Source of the DNA: Novosphingobium kunmingense
GTDB lineage: Bacteria > Pseudomonadota > Alphaproteobacteria > Sphingomonadales > Sphingomonadaceae
Direction of reading: 5' to 3'
Assembly: GCF_002813245.1 (NCBI RefSeq)
Contig: NZ_PHUF01000002.1
Location: 1,054,001-1,118,000, forward strand
DNA length: 64,000 bases
In this document: positions 7,949 through 17,359 of the stretch, in pieces
Position numbering within the stretch: the stretch's first letter is position 1
How the letters are laid out: each line of letters begins with the position of its first letter
Notes under the pieces: generated by a model
What the model saw: only the letters and a program-made list of their open reading frames with translations
What the model was told of the DNA's origin: nothing
Database searches by the model: none
Translations under genes and position numbers: made by a program

Positions 7949-9517
7949 ATGATTCGCCGCCTAGTTTCGGTCCTGGCAGCAGGCGCCGCTCTGGCCGCTC
8001 CGGCCCGCGCTCAAACCGTGTTGCCTCCCGCTCCCCAGCCCAGCTACGAGTACGAAGCGCGCCGCATCATCGATGGACTCAACGCAACCGGAATGGTCGC
8101 GGGCGTGATGGTCGATGGGAAAGTCGTCTACACCGGCGCGTTTGGCAAGCTTGAGGAAGGTGGCACGCGCCCCGTCACCACCGACACCCTGTTCCCCATC
8201 GCCTCGCTGTCGAAGGCCTTCACTTCGACCGCGCTGGCGATCCTGGTCGATCGCAAGCAGATTGGCTGGGACGACCCGGTCCGCAAGTACATTCCGGAAT
8301 TCGCAATGTACGATCCCTGGGTCAGTGAGCATTTCACTATCCGCGACGCGCTGACGCACCGTTCCGGGCTGCCGCTTGGCGCAGGTGACCTGCTGTTCTG
8401 GCCCGATGGAAACGCCGGAGTACCCGACGTCATCAAGGCGCTGCCCAATCTCCGCCCGACGACCGGATTTCGCGACGGCTATGCCTACGACAACCTGCTT
8501 TACCTGATCGCCGGAGAGGTCATCGCGCGCGTGTCAGGCAAAAGCTTCCAGGACTTCGTCGATGCCGAAATCCTCAAACCCGTCGGTCTGACCCGTTGCG
8601 CGGTCGACGCCAGCCGCATCCGCCCGGGCCAGCAGGTCGCAACCGGGCACGAACGCGAAGCCGGCGCGAAGAAGGGCACGCCGATCGACAAGCGCATGAC
8701 CTTCACTCCCGCCGTCGCCGCGGCGGGCGGGCTCAATTGCCCGGTCGGCGACATGATGATCTGGGCCAGGTTCTGGCTCGATGGCGGCGTGACGGCAAAC
8801 GGTACGCGGCTGATCAGCGAAGCGCAGAAGAACGAGCTTTGGAAGGGCGTCACGCCTACGTCGAGCGGCGTCATTCCAAAGACTGGCCCTGCCCGCAACC
8901 TCGAGATGTACGCGCTCGGCTGGGCGGTGGAGAGCCTGGAAGGCGCGCCGGTCATCACCCATTCGGGCGGCGCACCAGGCGTTGCGACCAATTTCATCCT
9001 GCTGCCGCAGCAGAACGTCGCCATCTTTGCCTCGAGCAACGACTACATGGCAACCGCCAACGCCTGGACCCGCCAGATCGCCGACCATCTTGTCAACGGG
9101 AAGCAAGACGTCGATGTGATCGACCGCGTCATCAAGCGCAACACCGAAGCCAATGCCAAGGCCGCTGGGCTGGTCGCCCAGGCAATCAGACCGCCAAAGG
9201 GTGCGGCCAGGCCGTCGTTGCCGCTCAGCGCCTACACCGGCGTCTATCACGACGCTTGGTACGGCGATGTCACCATCACGCAGAAGCGCGGCAAGCTGTT
9301 CATCGACATGGGCCGCTCGACCCTGCTCGACGGGCCGCTCACGCCGTTCGAAGGCGATACCTTCGCCGCGCTGTGGCCCGACCGGACGATGAAGGCTGAT
9401 GCCTTCGTCACCTTCACGGTCGAAAGCGGCAAGGCGACGGGGATGAAGATGAAGGCGATCTCGGAACTCACCGACTTCAGCTACGATTTCCACGATCTCG
9501 ACCTGAAGCGGAAGTAG
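7949..9517 (+). CDS. Secreted serine hydrolase, beta-lactamase class C / esterase family
   Basis: This 522-residue protein has an N-terminal signal peptide (cleavage after about ARA, residue 21), so it is periplasmic or exported. The penicillin-binding fold motifs are present: SLSK (86-89, catalytic Ser86), YDN (180-182) and HSGG (338-341), the last replacing the lactamase KTG. A C-terminal DUF3471-like beta domain (about 410-520) is typical of the esterase/peptidase members, so a true beta-lactamase is less likely. Substrate unknown. A clear GGGAGGA ribosome binding site precedes the ATG. Confidence 0.88.
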   Translation: MIRRLVSVLAAGAALAAPARAQTVLPPAPQPSYEYEARRIIDGLNATGMVAGVMVDGKVVYTGAFGKLEEGGTRPVTTDTLFPIASLSKAFTSTALAILVDRKQIGWDDPVRKYIPEFAMYDPWVSEHFTIRDALTHRSGLPLGAGDLLFWPDGNAGVPDVIKALPNLRPTTGFRDGYAYDNLLYLIAGEVIARVSGKSFQDFVDAEILKPVGLTRCAVDASRIRPGQQVATGHEREAGAKKGTPIDKRMTFTPAVAAAGGLNCPVGDMMIWARFWLDGGVTANGTRLISEAQKNELWKGVTPTSSGVIPKTGPARNLEMYALGWAVESLEGAPVITHSGGAPGVATNFILLPQQNVAIFASSNDYMATANAWTRQIADHLVNGKQDVDVIDRVIKRNTEANAKAAGLVAQAIRPPKGAARPSLPLSAYTGVYHDAWYGDVTITQKRGKLFIDMGRSTLLDGPLTPFEGDTFAALWPDRTMKADAFVTFTVESGKATGMKMKAISELTDFSYDFHDLDLKRK

Positions 9518-9524
9518 GCCGCGC

Positions 9525-11459
9525 TCACCCGTTGGGGTGGTAGAAGTCGTACACGGCCTGCGCGACCGCAGCGCTGACCCCGGGAGCGCGTTGCAGATCG
9601 GTCAGCGCCGCAGCCCTGACCTTGCTGGCGGTGCCGAAGTGCAGCAGTAAGGCACGCTTTCTGGCCGGCCCGATCCCGGGGATTTCGTCCAGAGGTGAGG
9701 CCGTGATGGCGCGGCTCCGCTTGTCGCGGTGGGCGCCGATGGCGAAACGGTGAACCTCGTCGCGCAAGCGCTGGAGATGGAACAACAGCGGCGAATTCAC
9801 CGGGAGTATCTTCTCGCGCCCGTCGGGGAAGTGGAACACCTCGCGCCCCTCGCGCCCGTGGTGCGGGCCCTTGGCGATGGCGATCAACGGCACGTCCTCG
9901 ATCCCCATTTCCTCGAGCGTATCCCGTGCCGCACTCATCTGGCCCTTGCCGCCGTCGATCAGCACCAGGTCGGGCCACATTCCGCCGTCACGGTCGGGGT
10001 CCTCGTACTGCGCGCGGGCAAAGCGTCGGCCGAACACTTCGCGCATCATGCCGAAGTCGTCGTTGGTCTGGGCCTGCCTGATATTCCACTTGCGGTACTG
10101 GCCCTTGATGAAGCCTTCGGGCCCGGCGACGATCATCGCCCCTAGCGCGCTGCTGCCCTGGATGTGACTGTTGTCGTAGACTTCGATCCGCTGCGGCACT
10201 TCGGGCAGTTCCAGGAATTCGGCCAGTTCGCGGTTGATCCTCGCCTTGGTGCCGCTTTCGGCCAGCCGCCGCTCAAGCGCCTCGACCGCGTTGCGGCGGG
10301 CCTGGTCCATCAGGCGGCGGCGATCACCGCGCTGGGGGACCGAAAGGTCGATCTTGCCGCCCGCCGCCTCGCGCAGCGCCTCAGCCAGAAGCTCGCCTTC
10401 GGGCAGTGGTCGGTCGACCAGGATCGTGCGGGGTGGCGGCACATCTTCGTAAAACTGCGCAAGAAAGGCAGTGAACACTTCCTCCACCGCCAGACCCTCG
10501 GTGTGGCTGGGGAAGAAGGCGCGGTGGCCCCAGTTCTGTCCACCGCGGATGAAGAAGGCCTGGATTCCGACGTGGCCGCCCTTCTCCGCCAGCGCGAAAA
10601 CGTCGGCGTTGCCCACTCCTTCGGCGTTGATCGCCTGGCTACCCTGGATGAAGGTCGCCGCGCGCAGCCGGTCGCGCAGCAGGGCGGCGCGCTCGAAGTC
10701 GAGGGCTTGCGCTGCCTCCTCCATCTGCGCGTTCAGCTTGGCCTGCACAGCCCCGCTCTTCCCGCCGAGGAAGTCCTTCGCCTCGCCCACCAGTTCCCGG
10801 TACCCAGCCTCGTCGATGCGGCCGACGCAGGGGGCCGAGCAGCGCTTGATCTGGTAGAGCAGGCAGGGCCTATCGCGCCGCGAAAAAAAGCTGTCGGTGC
10901 AACTCCTTAACAGGAACAGCTTCTGCAGTGCATTGATCGTCGTGTTCACCGACCCGGCGCTGGCGAAGGGACCATAGTAATTGCCCTTGGCACGCCGCGC
11001 ACCGCGATGCTTTTGAATGCGCGGGAAATCGTGATCGGCGCGCAGCAAAATGAAGGGAAAGCTCTTGTCGTCACGCAGCAGCACGTTGTAGGGCGGGCGG
11101 TAACGCTTGATCAACTGCGCTTCGAGCAGAAGCGCTTCAGCCTCGGAGTTGGTGGTGACGATCGTCATGCCGCGGGTCTGCGCAACCATGCGCTTCAGCC
11201 GCTGCGGCAGGCGATCGACCTGGGTGTAATTCGCCACGCGGTTCTTGAGCGCCCGGGCCTTGCCCACATAGAGGACGTCGCCCTTCGCATCGGTCATGCG
11301 ATAGACGCCGGGCTTTGGTCGCAGCGTTGCCAGCACCTCGCGGATCGCCGCAACCCCCGCCACCAGATCGGGCTGGCTGCCGCGAACCGTGGTCGTGGCG
11401 CGATCCTCGTTAAAGCGATCCGACGCGCTGGGTTGATCGGGACGACCGGCCTTGGACAT
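9525..11459 (-). CDS. uvrC: Excinuclease ABC subunit C
   Basis: This 644-residue nuclease makes both incisions in nucleotide excision repair together with UvrA and UvrB. Domains in order are the GIY-YIG nuclease (GVY 51-53, YVG 64-66), a UVR helix pair around AALLRDRLRAATF that contacts UvrB, the RNase H-like C-terminal nuclease (EVYDNSHIQGSSALGAMIV) and a helix-hairpin-helix end (LDEIPGIGPARKRALL). The frame stays open far upstream, under the divergent S9 peptidase gene. The start MSKAGRPDQP at 11459 fits family length. It ends 7 bases from the convergent serine hydrolase gene. Confidence 0.96.
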   Translation of the reverse strand: MSKAGRPDQPSASDRFNEDRATTTVRGSQPDLVAGVAAIREVLATLRPKPGVYRMTDAKGDVLYVGKARALKNRVANYTQVDRLPQRLKRMVAQTRGMTIVTTNSEAEALLLEAQLIKRYRPPYNVLLRDDKSFPFILLRADHDFPRIQKHRGARRAKGNYYGPFASAGSVNTTINALQKLFLLRSCTDSFFSRRDRPCLLYQIKRCSAPCVGRIDEAGYRELVGEAKDFLGGKSGAVQAKLNAQMEEAAQALDFERAALLRDRLRAATFIQGSQAINAEGVGNADVFALAEKGGHVGIQAFFIRGGQNWGHRAFFPSHTEGLAVEEVFTAFLAQFYEDVPPPRTILVDRPLPEGELLAEALREAAGGKIDLSVPQRGDRRRLMDQARRNAVEALERRLAESGTKARINRELAEFLELPEVPQRIEVYDNSHIQGSSALGAMIVAGPEGFIKGQYRKWNIRQAQTNDDFGMMREVFGRRFARAQYEDPDRDGGMWPDLVLIDGGKGQMSAARDTLEEMGIEDVPLIAIAKGPHHGREGREVFHFPDGREKILPVNSPLLFHLQRLRDEVHRFAIGAHRDKRSRAITASPLDEIPGIGPARKRALLLHFGTASKVRAAALTDLQRAPGVSAAVAQAVYDFYHPNG

Positions 11460-11564
11460 GGGCGCTAGATAGGGCTTCGAAAGGTAAAGGTCACCCCGAC
11501 GGGATTGCCAATTGTCGGCCCCCGCCGCAAGCTGTGCCAACGCTTTAAGAGGGGACCTGACACG

Positions 11565-13598
11565 ATGCGCCTTGCCATTCTTGCCCTGTTGCTCGCACCG
11601 CTGCCACTGACCCCGGCCCGGGCGCAGGATGCACCCGAGCGCGCCTTCACCGGATCGGACCTGTTCAAGCTGGAAGCGGCGCGTGATCCGCAGCCGAGCC
11701 CAGATGGGCGCACGATCGCCTATGTCCGCCAGGCGGGCGATGTCATGAGCGACCGCAACCGAACCTCGATCTGGCTTGTCGACGTGGCGACAGGTCGTCA
11801 GCGCCCCTTGGTCACTGGCAGCGGGAGCTACGTGGCGCCGCGCTGGTCGCCCGACGGAACGCGGCTTGCCTTTACGGCGATCGAGGATGGAGGCACCCAG
11901 CTGTGGGTACGCTGGATCGACAGCGGGGCAGCCGCCAAGCTGACCAACCTGCCCGACAGCCCAGGTTCGGTGACCTGGGCGCCGGATGGCCGAAATCTTG
12001 CCTATGTCATGCGCGTGCCGGGCGATGGGGCGAAGCTGGGCAAGGCGCCGCCCAAGCCCGAGGGCGCGAAATGGGCCGAGCCGCTCGAAGTGATCGATCG
12101 CGTGACTTACCGCGGCGACGGCGCTGGCTACTACAAGCCTGGCTATTCGCACATCTTCACGGTTTCGGCCGACGGCGGTGCGCCGCGCCAATTGACCTTC
12201 GGCTCGTTCGATGATGACGGTCCGCTCTCGTTCACGCCAGATGGTCGCACCGTGCTGTTTTCTGCCGTGCGCAAGAACAACTGGGAACGCGAACCCAATG
12301 ACAGCGAGGTCATGGCACTGGACCTTGGCAGCGGCGCGATCCGGGCGCTGACCACGCGCTTCGGACCCGATGCCGCCCCCATCGCCTCGCCCGATGGCAG
12401 CAAGATCGCCTGGCTCGGCTTTGACGACAAGCGCCGCACTTACGAGAACACCGAACTCTACGTGATGAACCGCGACGGGACCGGCCAGCGCAATCTGACC
12501 GGCGCCATGGATATCAGCATCGACGACGCGCAGTGGGCACCCGATGGCAAGAGCCTGCTCGCCGCGTATGACGATCACGGCGTAAAACTGCTGTCGCGCA
12601 TCGGACTCGACGGATCGCGCAAGCCGCTTGCGCGCGGGCTTTCAGGCGCAGGATTCGACCGGCCCTATACAGGCGGCGAGTTCAAGGTCGGAAAGAACGG
12701 CATGATTGCCTGGACGGCGGGTAGCTGCACCCGCCCGCCAGACGTTCACGCCCTTCGCGCCGGTCAGGACGTTCAACTGACCCGTCTCAACGATACCTGG
12801 ATCGGCGCGAAGGCGCTGGGACAGGCCGAAAAGGTCGCCGTTACCGCGCCCGACGGCAGGCCGATCGACGCCTGGTTGATGATGCCGCCTGGCGCGCCGG
12901 CGGGAAGCAAGGTGCCGATGATACTCGAGATCCACGGCGGCCCGCATACCGCCTACGGGCCGTGGTTCTCGACCGACTACCAACTCTATGCCGCCGGCGG
13001 CTACGCGGTGCTGTGGACCAACCCGCGCGGCAGCACATCCTATGGAGAGGCCTTTGCCAAGTTGATCGACCGCGCCTATCCGGGAGAAGACTATGGCGAT
13101 CTGATGGCTGCGGTCGACGCCGCGATCGCTACCGGAACCATCGATGCAAACAACCTGTTCGTCACCGGCGGATCGGGTGGCGGGATCCTGACCGCATGGA
13201 TCGTGGGCAAGACCGACCGTTTCAGAGCCGCCGCAACGCAGAAGCCGGTAATCAACTGGGCAAGCGAGGCACTGACCATGGACAACACCACCCATACCTC
13301 GCGCTACTGGTTCGACAATCCACCGTGGGTCGACGTGACATCCTACTGGCAGCGCTCGCCGCTCAGCCTGGTCGGGAACGTCAAGACGCCGACCCTGGTG
13401 GTCGTGGGGAGCGAGGACTACCGCACCCCGGTGAGCGAATCGGAACAGTACTATACCGCTTTACAGATCGCCGGCGTGCCCACGGCCCTCGTCAAGGTCC
13501 CCGGAGCAAGCCACGGCGGCTTTACCGCACGACCATCGCAATCGGCGGGCAAGGCCTCGGCAATCCTGGCCTGGTTCGATCGCTACAGAGTAAAGTGA
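11565..13598 (+). CDS. S9 family peptidase (dipeptidyl/acylaminoacyl-peptidase type), exported
   Basis: This 677-residue protein has a signal peptide (LALLLAPLPLTPARAQ). A beta-propeller of PD40-type repeats (SPDGRTIAYV, SPDGTRLAFT, APDGRNLAYV and others, about 35-400) precedes an alpha/beta hydrolase domain (about 420-677). The catalytic Ser537 sits in GGSGGG, a probable Asp in VVGSEDYRTP, and His650 in GASHGG. Such enzymes trim short peptides in the periplasm. ATG at 11565 follows AAGAGGGGAC. The gene is divergent from uvrC. A hairpin at 13599-13636 follows the stop. Confidence 0.92.
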   Translation: MRLAILALLLAPLPLTPARAQDAPERAFTGSDLFKLEAARDPQPSPDGRTIAYVRQAGDVMSDRNRTSIWLVDVATGRQRPLVTGSGSYVAPRWSPDGTRLAFTAIEDGGTQLWVRWIDSGAAAKLTNLPDSPGSVTWAPDGRNLAYVMRVPGDGAKLGKAPPKPEGAKWAEPLEVIDRVTYRGDGAGYYKPGYSHIFTVSADGGAPRQLTFGSFDDDGPLSFTPDGRTVLFSAVRKNNWEREPNDSEVMALDLGSGAIRALTTRFGPDAAPIASPDGSKIAWLGFDDKRRTYENTELYVMNRDGTGQRNLTGAMDISIDDAQWAPDGKSLLAAYDDHGVKLLSRIGLDGSRKPLARGLSGAGFDRPYTGGEFKVGKNGMIAWTAGSCTRPPDVHALRAGQDVQLTRLNDTWIGAKALGQAEKVAVTAPDGRPIDAWLMMPPGAPAGSKVPMILEIHGGPHTAYGPWFSTDYQLYAAGGYAVLWTNPRGSTSYGEAFAKLIDRAYPGEDYGDLMAAVDAAIATGTIDANNLFVTGGSGGGILTAWIVGKTDRFRAAATQKPVINWASEALTMDNTTHTSRYWFDNPPWVDVTSYWQRSPLSLVGNVKTPTLVVVGSEDYRTPVSESEQYYTALQIAGVPTALVKVPGASHGGFTARPSQSAGKASAILAWFDRYRVK

Positions 13599-13636
13599 AC
13601 GCAAACGGCCGCGCCCAAGCGGGAGCGGCCGTGCGT
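13599..13636. terminator. Hairpin between convergent genes
   Basis: ACGCA (13599-13603) and CGGCCGC (13606-13612) pair with GCGGCCG (13625-13631) and TGCGT (13632-13636), with an AA bulge. It lies between the S9 peptidase stop and the end of the opposite-strand gene. The T-run is weak on both sides, so its use as a bidirectional terminator is inferred. Confidence 0.5.
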
Positions 13637-13655
13637 TTGCCGTGGATTGCGGCGG

Positions 13656-14234
13656 TCAGAGTGCCCGGCCGCCGATCGTTACGTCCCGGATGCGGCCGTC
13701 ACCGTCGATCGTGCAGGCGAACTCCTCGTTGCCACTGACCTGGCCTTCGACTTTCCAGCCGTTGCCTTCGCGGCGAGTTTCGTCGACGCTTTCGACGCGG
13801 GTCGAGCCGCGCTCGATTTCGCCGACGCAGCGATCGACCGCCTGGCTCATGCCGTCGTTGTTGCGTGCCGGAGCGACGTCGTAGTCTGTACCCGGCGCAT
13901 CGCCGCGGTCGGGCGCGGCGCGATAGTCTTCGCCCCGGTATTCGCGTCCGCTGGTGCCGCGATCCTCATAGTCGCGATTGTCGTAGCGCCGGTCGTCATA
14001 CCGGCGATCGTTGTCGCGCCGTTCGCGCGCGGCTTTGGCCGCCGCGCTGGCCACGGCCGCGATGCCGCCGATGATCAGGACGCCGGCCAGCACGTCGCCG
14101 GCATCGACACGGTCATGGTGGTAGCGGCCACCCCAGCCGCCCCAGCGGTCACGGGCGAGGGCCGGCGTCGCCACGAGCGACAGCGATGCAATCGACGCCA
14201 TAACGGCAGCGCTGCGGAAAAACGTGCGGTTCAT
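13656..14234 (-). CDS. Secreted glycine-zipper-like protein (paralogue 1)
   Basis: This 192-residue protein has a signal peptide (cleavage about ALA, residue 27) and a hydrophobic segment GDVLAGVLIIGGIAAVASAA (about 46-65). A very charged Arg/Asp/Tyr-rich linker follows, then a C-terminal domain with Cys residues (about 120-192) containing VDRCVGEIERG and EFACTIDGDGRIRDVTI. The neighbouring gene at 14370-14969 has the same plan, so the two arose by tandem duplication. Function is unknown; an envelope or outer-membrane-associated role is likely from the export signal. Confidence 0.75.
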   Translation of the reverse strand: MNRTFFRSAAVMASIASLSLVATPALARDRWGGWGGRYHHDRVDAGDVLAGVLIIGGIAAVASAAAKAARERRDNDRRYDDRRYDNRDYEDRGTSGREYRGEDYRAAPDRGDAPGTDYDVAPARNNDGMSQAVDRCVGEIERGSTRVESVDETRREGNGWKVEGQVSGNEEFACTIDGDGRIRDVTIGGRAL

Positions 14235-14307
14235 TGGTGCTACCCCTCAGCGACGCATCGATCGGACACAGGCCGAATCGCAGAATACGCCGTAATTCCA
14301 TACGACT

Positions 14308-14341
14308 AGGCGGCCCAGGCTTTCCTCTGCCTGAACCGCCT
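14308..14341. repeat. Imperfect hairpin between the two paralogous genes
   Basis: AGGCGG (14308-14313) and CAGGC (14316-14320) pair with GCCTG (14329-14333) and CCGCCT (14336-14341). There is no T-run, so this may be an RNA-processing or stability hairpin rather than a terminator. Confidence 0.4.
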
Positions 14342-14369
14342 GTCGGTTTCCTTTCAGAAGGATCGGGTC

Positions 14370-14969
14370 TTAGAGACCGCGGATCCCGCTGAAGTCGATG
14401 TCGACCACTCGGCCGCGTTCGTACCTGCACTTGAACGAACCGGCATCGTAGCCGCGCAGGTTCTGGTTCCAGCCGCGGTAGTCGTTGCCCCAGCCGCGAC
14501 CGTAGTTGTTGTCGCCGGAGCGCCAGCCACGGCCCATCTGGTTGACCGCGATCCGGCCCTTCACTTCCAGGCCGTAACGGGTCTGCTTGACGTCGCGAAT
14601 GTCGGTCACGTCGGCGCGGCCATAGCTGTAGCGTCCGGCCGTGCGTTCGGCGGCGTAGACGCACTGTTCGATGGCCTGGCGGGGGTTGCCGCCGTAGCCG
14701 TAGCCGTAGCGGTTGCCGCCATAACGGTAATCGCCGTAGCGATCGTCGCGATCGTCGCGGTAATCGCGATCGTAACCATAGCTGTTGCCGCGGCTGGCGG
14801 CCGAAGCCACCGCTGCGATACCGCCGATCACCAGGGCACCGGCGATCACGTCACCGGCGCTGATGCCGTCACGGTCGCGATAGCTCTGCGCCATGGCGGG
14901 AGTAGCCGAAGAGATCGCCACCGCGCCTGCCGCGATGGTACCGACGAGGGCCTTGGACAGGGTCTTCAT
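14370..14969 (-). CDS. Secreted glycine-zipper-like protein (paralogue 2)
   Basis: This 199-residue protein has a signal peptide (cleavage about AMA, residue 27), then GDVIAGALVIGGIAAVASAA, which is almost identical to the segment in the downstream paralogue. A linker of Asp/Arg/Tyr/Gly repeats (GYDRDYRDDRDDRYGDYRYG) comes next, and a C-terminal domain with two Cys (QCVYAAERTAG, FKCRYERGRVVDIDF). The C-terminal domains of both paralogues share the pattern of an early Cys, a beta-rich core and a late Cys followed by R-hydrophobic-D, suggesting a disulfide. Function unknown. Confidence 0.75.
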   Translation of the reverse strand: MKTLSKALVGTIAAGAVAISSATPAMAQSYRDRDGISAGDVIAGALVIGGIAAVASAASRGNSYGYDRDYRDDRDDRYGDYRYGGNRYGYGYGGNPRQAIEQCVYAAERTAGRYSYGRADVTDIRDVKQTRYGLEVKGRIAVNQMGRGWRSGDNNYGRGWGNDYRGWNQNLRGYDAGSFKCRYERGRVVDIDFSGIRGL

Positions 14970-15100
14970 GGCATTTCATCCTTCAAAAAATACCGGACCG
15001 AGCTGTCCGGCGTTGAGGATGAGTTACCGATTCCGCTTTGGCCGAGTGCTGAACGGCGCTAGCAGCCACCGTTCAGCTTTCAATCCACTTTGCTTAACGT

Positions 15101-17248
15101 CTACTTCGGAGTGGCTAGGCCGCTCCACTGGGCGAGGAAGGCAAGGACATCGGCGCTTTCCGCCACCGCCTTGTCGGTCGGCTTGCCCGCGCCATGCCCA
15201 GCCCGGGTTTCGATCCGGATCAGATGAGGCTTGGGACCGGCCTGGGCGGCCTGCAGGGCAGCGGTGTACTTGAAGCTGTGCCCCGGGACGACGCGGTCGT
15301 CGGTATCGGCTGTGGTGACCAGCACCGCCGGATAGTCCTTTCCGCTGCGGATGTTGTGGTAGGGCGAATAGGCGCGCAGGACCTTGAAATCGGCTTCCTT
15401 GTTGGGGAACCCGTAATCGTCGGTCCAATAGCGTCCAGCTGTGAAGCGATCGAAACGCAGCATGTCCATCACGCCGACCGCGGCATTGCCGGCCGCGAAC
15501 AGGTCGGGCCGCTGGTTGACCACTGCTCCGACGAGCAATCCACCATTCGAACCGCCCTGTACCGTCAGGCCGCCCTTGGGGGTGATCCCTTCGGCGATCA
15601 GGTATTCACCCGCCGCAATGAAGTCATCGAAAACGTTCTGCTTTTTCGCGAGGCGACCCGCGTCGTGCCAGGCCTTGCCGTATTCGCCGCCGCCGCGCAG
15701 GTTGGCCAGGGCATAGGCCCCGCCCGCGTCCAGCCAGGCCATGCGCGAGGCCGAATAGCCTGGCGTGAGCGAGATATCGAAACCGCCATAGCCATAGAGC
15801 AGCGTGGGCAGCGGCTTGCCCACCAGGGCCTTCTTGCGGACGATGAACATCGGCACGCGGGTGCCGTCCTTCGAGGTGTAGAAGCGCTGTTCAATTGCGA
15901 AATCATCAGGATTGAATGCCAGCTTTGGCGCGGCAAACAGGCTCGACTGCATCGTCGCAAGGTCGAGCCGCTGAATCGTCGCGGGCTGGTTGAAGCTGGT
16001 GAAGGAATAGAACGTCTCCGGATCGCCCGGCTTGCCCGTAAAGCCCGAGGCCGTGCCGATTCCGTTGAGCGTAAGAACCTGCGGACGCTTGCCGGTCAGG
16101 TCGTAGACTTCGGCGCGGGTCGAGGCGTCCTTGAGGTAGGCCAGAACCAGCTTGTTGCCGACGATGGTCGCGCGCTCCAGCGTTTCGGGTCGCTGAGCGA
16201 CGACATCGGTCCATTTGTAAATCTTGCCGGTCAAGTCGACAGAGACCAGTCGGCCGCGCGGCGCGTCCTTGTCGGTCACGAACCACAGGCGGTTGCCGAT
16301 CGCGTCGACCGGCTCCCACTTGTTGTCGAAACCCTTAATCAGGCTGCTGGACTTCCAGCCCGACTTCGGCCCGGATCCCTTGCGCTGCTTGAGGTCGATG
16401 ACCCGGATCTGATTGCGCGCATCCGTGCCGATGGAACTGACGATAACGGCGTAGCGGCCGCCGTTGGTCACGGTCGCCCGATGCGAAACCTCGGGCCGAT
16501 CTGGCGTTGCAAAGACCAGTTGATCGGCGCTGGCTGGCGTACCGATGCGGTGGAAGTAGACAGCATGGTTGAAGTTGCGCGATTGGAATTCCGCGCCCTT
16601 GGCCGGTTCGGGGAAGCGCGAATAGAGGAAGCCCTCTTCGCCGACCCACTGGATCGTGGTGAACTTGGCCCAGCGCACCTCGTCGTCCAAGACCTTCCCG
16701 GTTGCGACATCGAGCAGCTTGATGATGCGCCAGTCGGTCCCGCCGTCCTGCACCGAATATGCCAGATAGCGACCTTTCTCGGACGGCTCCCAGGCGTCGA
16801 GGGCGGTCGCGCCGTCCTTGGCCCAGCTGTTCGGATCGATGAGCAGGCGCGGCGCGCCATTGAGTCCGGTGCGGACGAACAGTTGCGACTGGTTCTGGAG
16901 ACCCGAGTTGCGGGTGTAGAAATACTGCTGCCCTGCCTTAACCGGCAAGCCGAAGCGCTCATAGTCCATCAACTGCTTGATGCGGTCGGCAAACCAGGCG
17001 CGTTGCGGCAAGGTGGCAAGGTAGGCATCGGTCACGGAATTCTGCTGCTTGACCCATTCGGCCACTTGCGGGTCGGTGCGAACGTCGTTTTCAAGCCATC
17101 TATAGGGATCGGCAATCGCCTCGCCGAACTGGGTTTCCACGACATCGCCCTTGCGGGTGTCAGGATAGGCGATTGGCGGCATGGTCTGCGCTCCAGCGGC
17201 AGAGTGCAAAAGAGCGGCGGCGAGTGAGCCCACCAGATAGCGACGCAT
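15101..17248 (-). CDS. Prolyl oligopeptidase (S9A family), exported
   Basis: This 715-residue enzyme has an N-terminal signal peptide (MRRYLVGSLAAALLHSAAGAQ). An N-terminal lead YPDTRKGDVVETQFGEAIADPYRWLE is typical of S9A, followed by a seven-blade propeller and a C-terminal hydrolase. Catalytic residues are Ser567 in GGSNGG, Asp in TADTDDRVVPGHSFKY and His in ETRAGHGAGKP. It cleaves after proline in short peptides. The start at 17248 was chosen because GGGAG lies 9 bases upstream; a longer start at 17272 overlaps the rplQ terminator. It follows the ribosomal block but is probably a separate unit. Confidence 0.94.
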   Translation of the reverse strand: MRRYLVGSLAAALLHSAAGAQTMPPIAYPDTRKGDVVETQFGEAIADPYRWLENDVRTDPQVAEWVKQQNSVTDAYLATLPQRAWFADRIKQLMDYERFGLPVKAGQQYFYTRNSGLQNQSQLFVRTGLNGAPRLLIDPNSWAKDGATALDAWEPSEKGRYLAYSVQDGGTDWRIIKLLDVATGKVLDDEVRWAKFTTIQWVGEEGFLYSRFPEPAKGAEFQSRNFNHAVYFHRIGTPASADQLVFATPDRPEVSHRATVTNGGRYAVIVSSIGTDARNQIRVIDLKQRKGSGPKSGWKSSSLIKGFDNKWEPVDAIGNRLWFVTDKDAPRGRLVSVDLTGKIYKWTDVVAQRPETLERATIVGNKLVLAYLKDASTRAEVYDLTGKRPQVLTLNGIGTASGFTGKPGDPETFYSFTSFNQPATIQRLDLATMQSSLFAAPKLAFNPDDFAIEQRFYTSKDGTRVPMFIVRKKALVGKPLPTLLYGYGGFDISLTPGYSASRMAWLDAGGAYALANLRGGGEYGKAWHDAGRLAKKQNVFDDFIAAGEYLIAEGITPKGGLTVQGGSNGGLLVGAVVNQRPDLFAAGNAAVGVMDMLRFDRFTAGRYWTDDYGFPNKEADFKVLRAYSPYHNIRSGKDYPAVLVTTADTDDRVVPGHSFKYTAALQAAQAGPKPHLIRIETRAGHGAGKPTDKAVAESADVLAFLAQWSGLATPK

Positions 17249-17270
17249 TATGTTTTGGCTCCCGGAATGC

Positions 17271-17308
17271 AAAAAGCGGCCGCAGGCTATTGGCCTGCAA
17301 CCGCTTTT
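17271..17308 (-). terminator. Terminator after rplQ (end of alpha operon)
   Basis: On the minus strand AAAAGCGG and GCAGG pair with CCTGC and CCGCTTTT, with a two-base internal loop, ending in a five-T run. It lies about 50 bases after the rplQ stop and just before the ribosome binding site of the prolyl oligopeptidase gene. Confidence 0.85.
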
Positions 17309-17359
17309 GCAATTGATGGATCGACGAGCGCCTTGGCGGCACCGTCCATCGACTTCGGC

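Noticed and set aside
11460..12578. Upstream extension of the uvrC frame to a 1017-codon ORF
   Set aside because: It is antisense to the well-supported S9 peptidase gene, shows no UvrC homology upstream of MSKAGRPDQP, and is a high-GC codon-bias shadow.
13601..13640. GCAAACG/CGTTTGC alternative pairing
   Set aside because: It competes with the stronger inner hairpin already listed, so it was not kept as a separate element.
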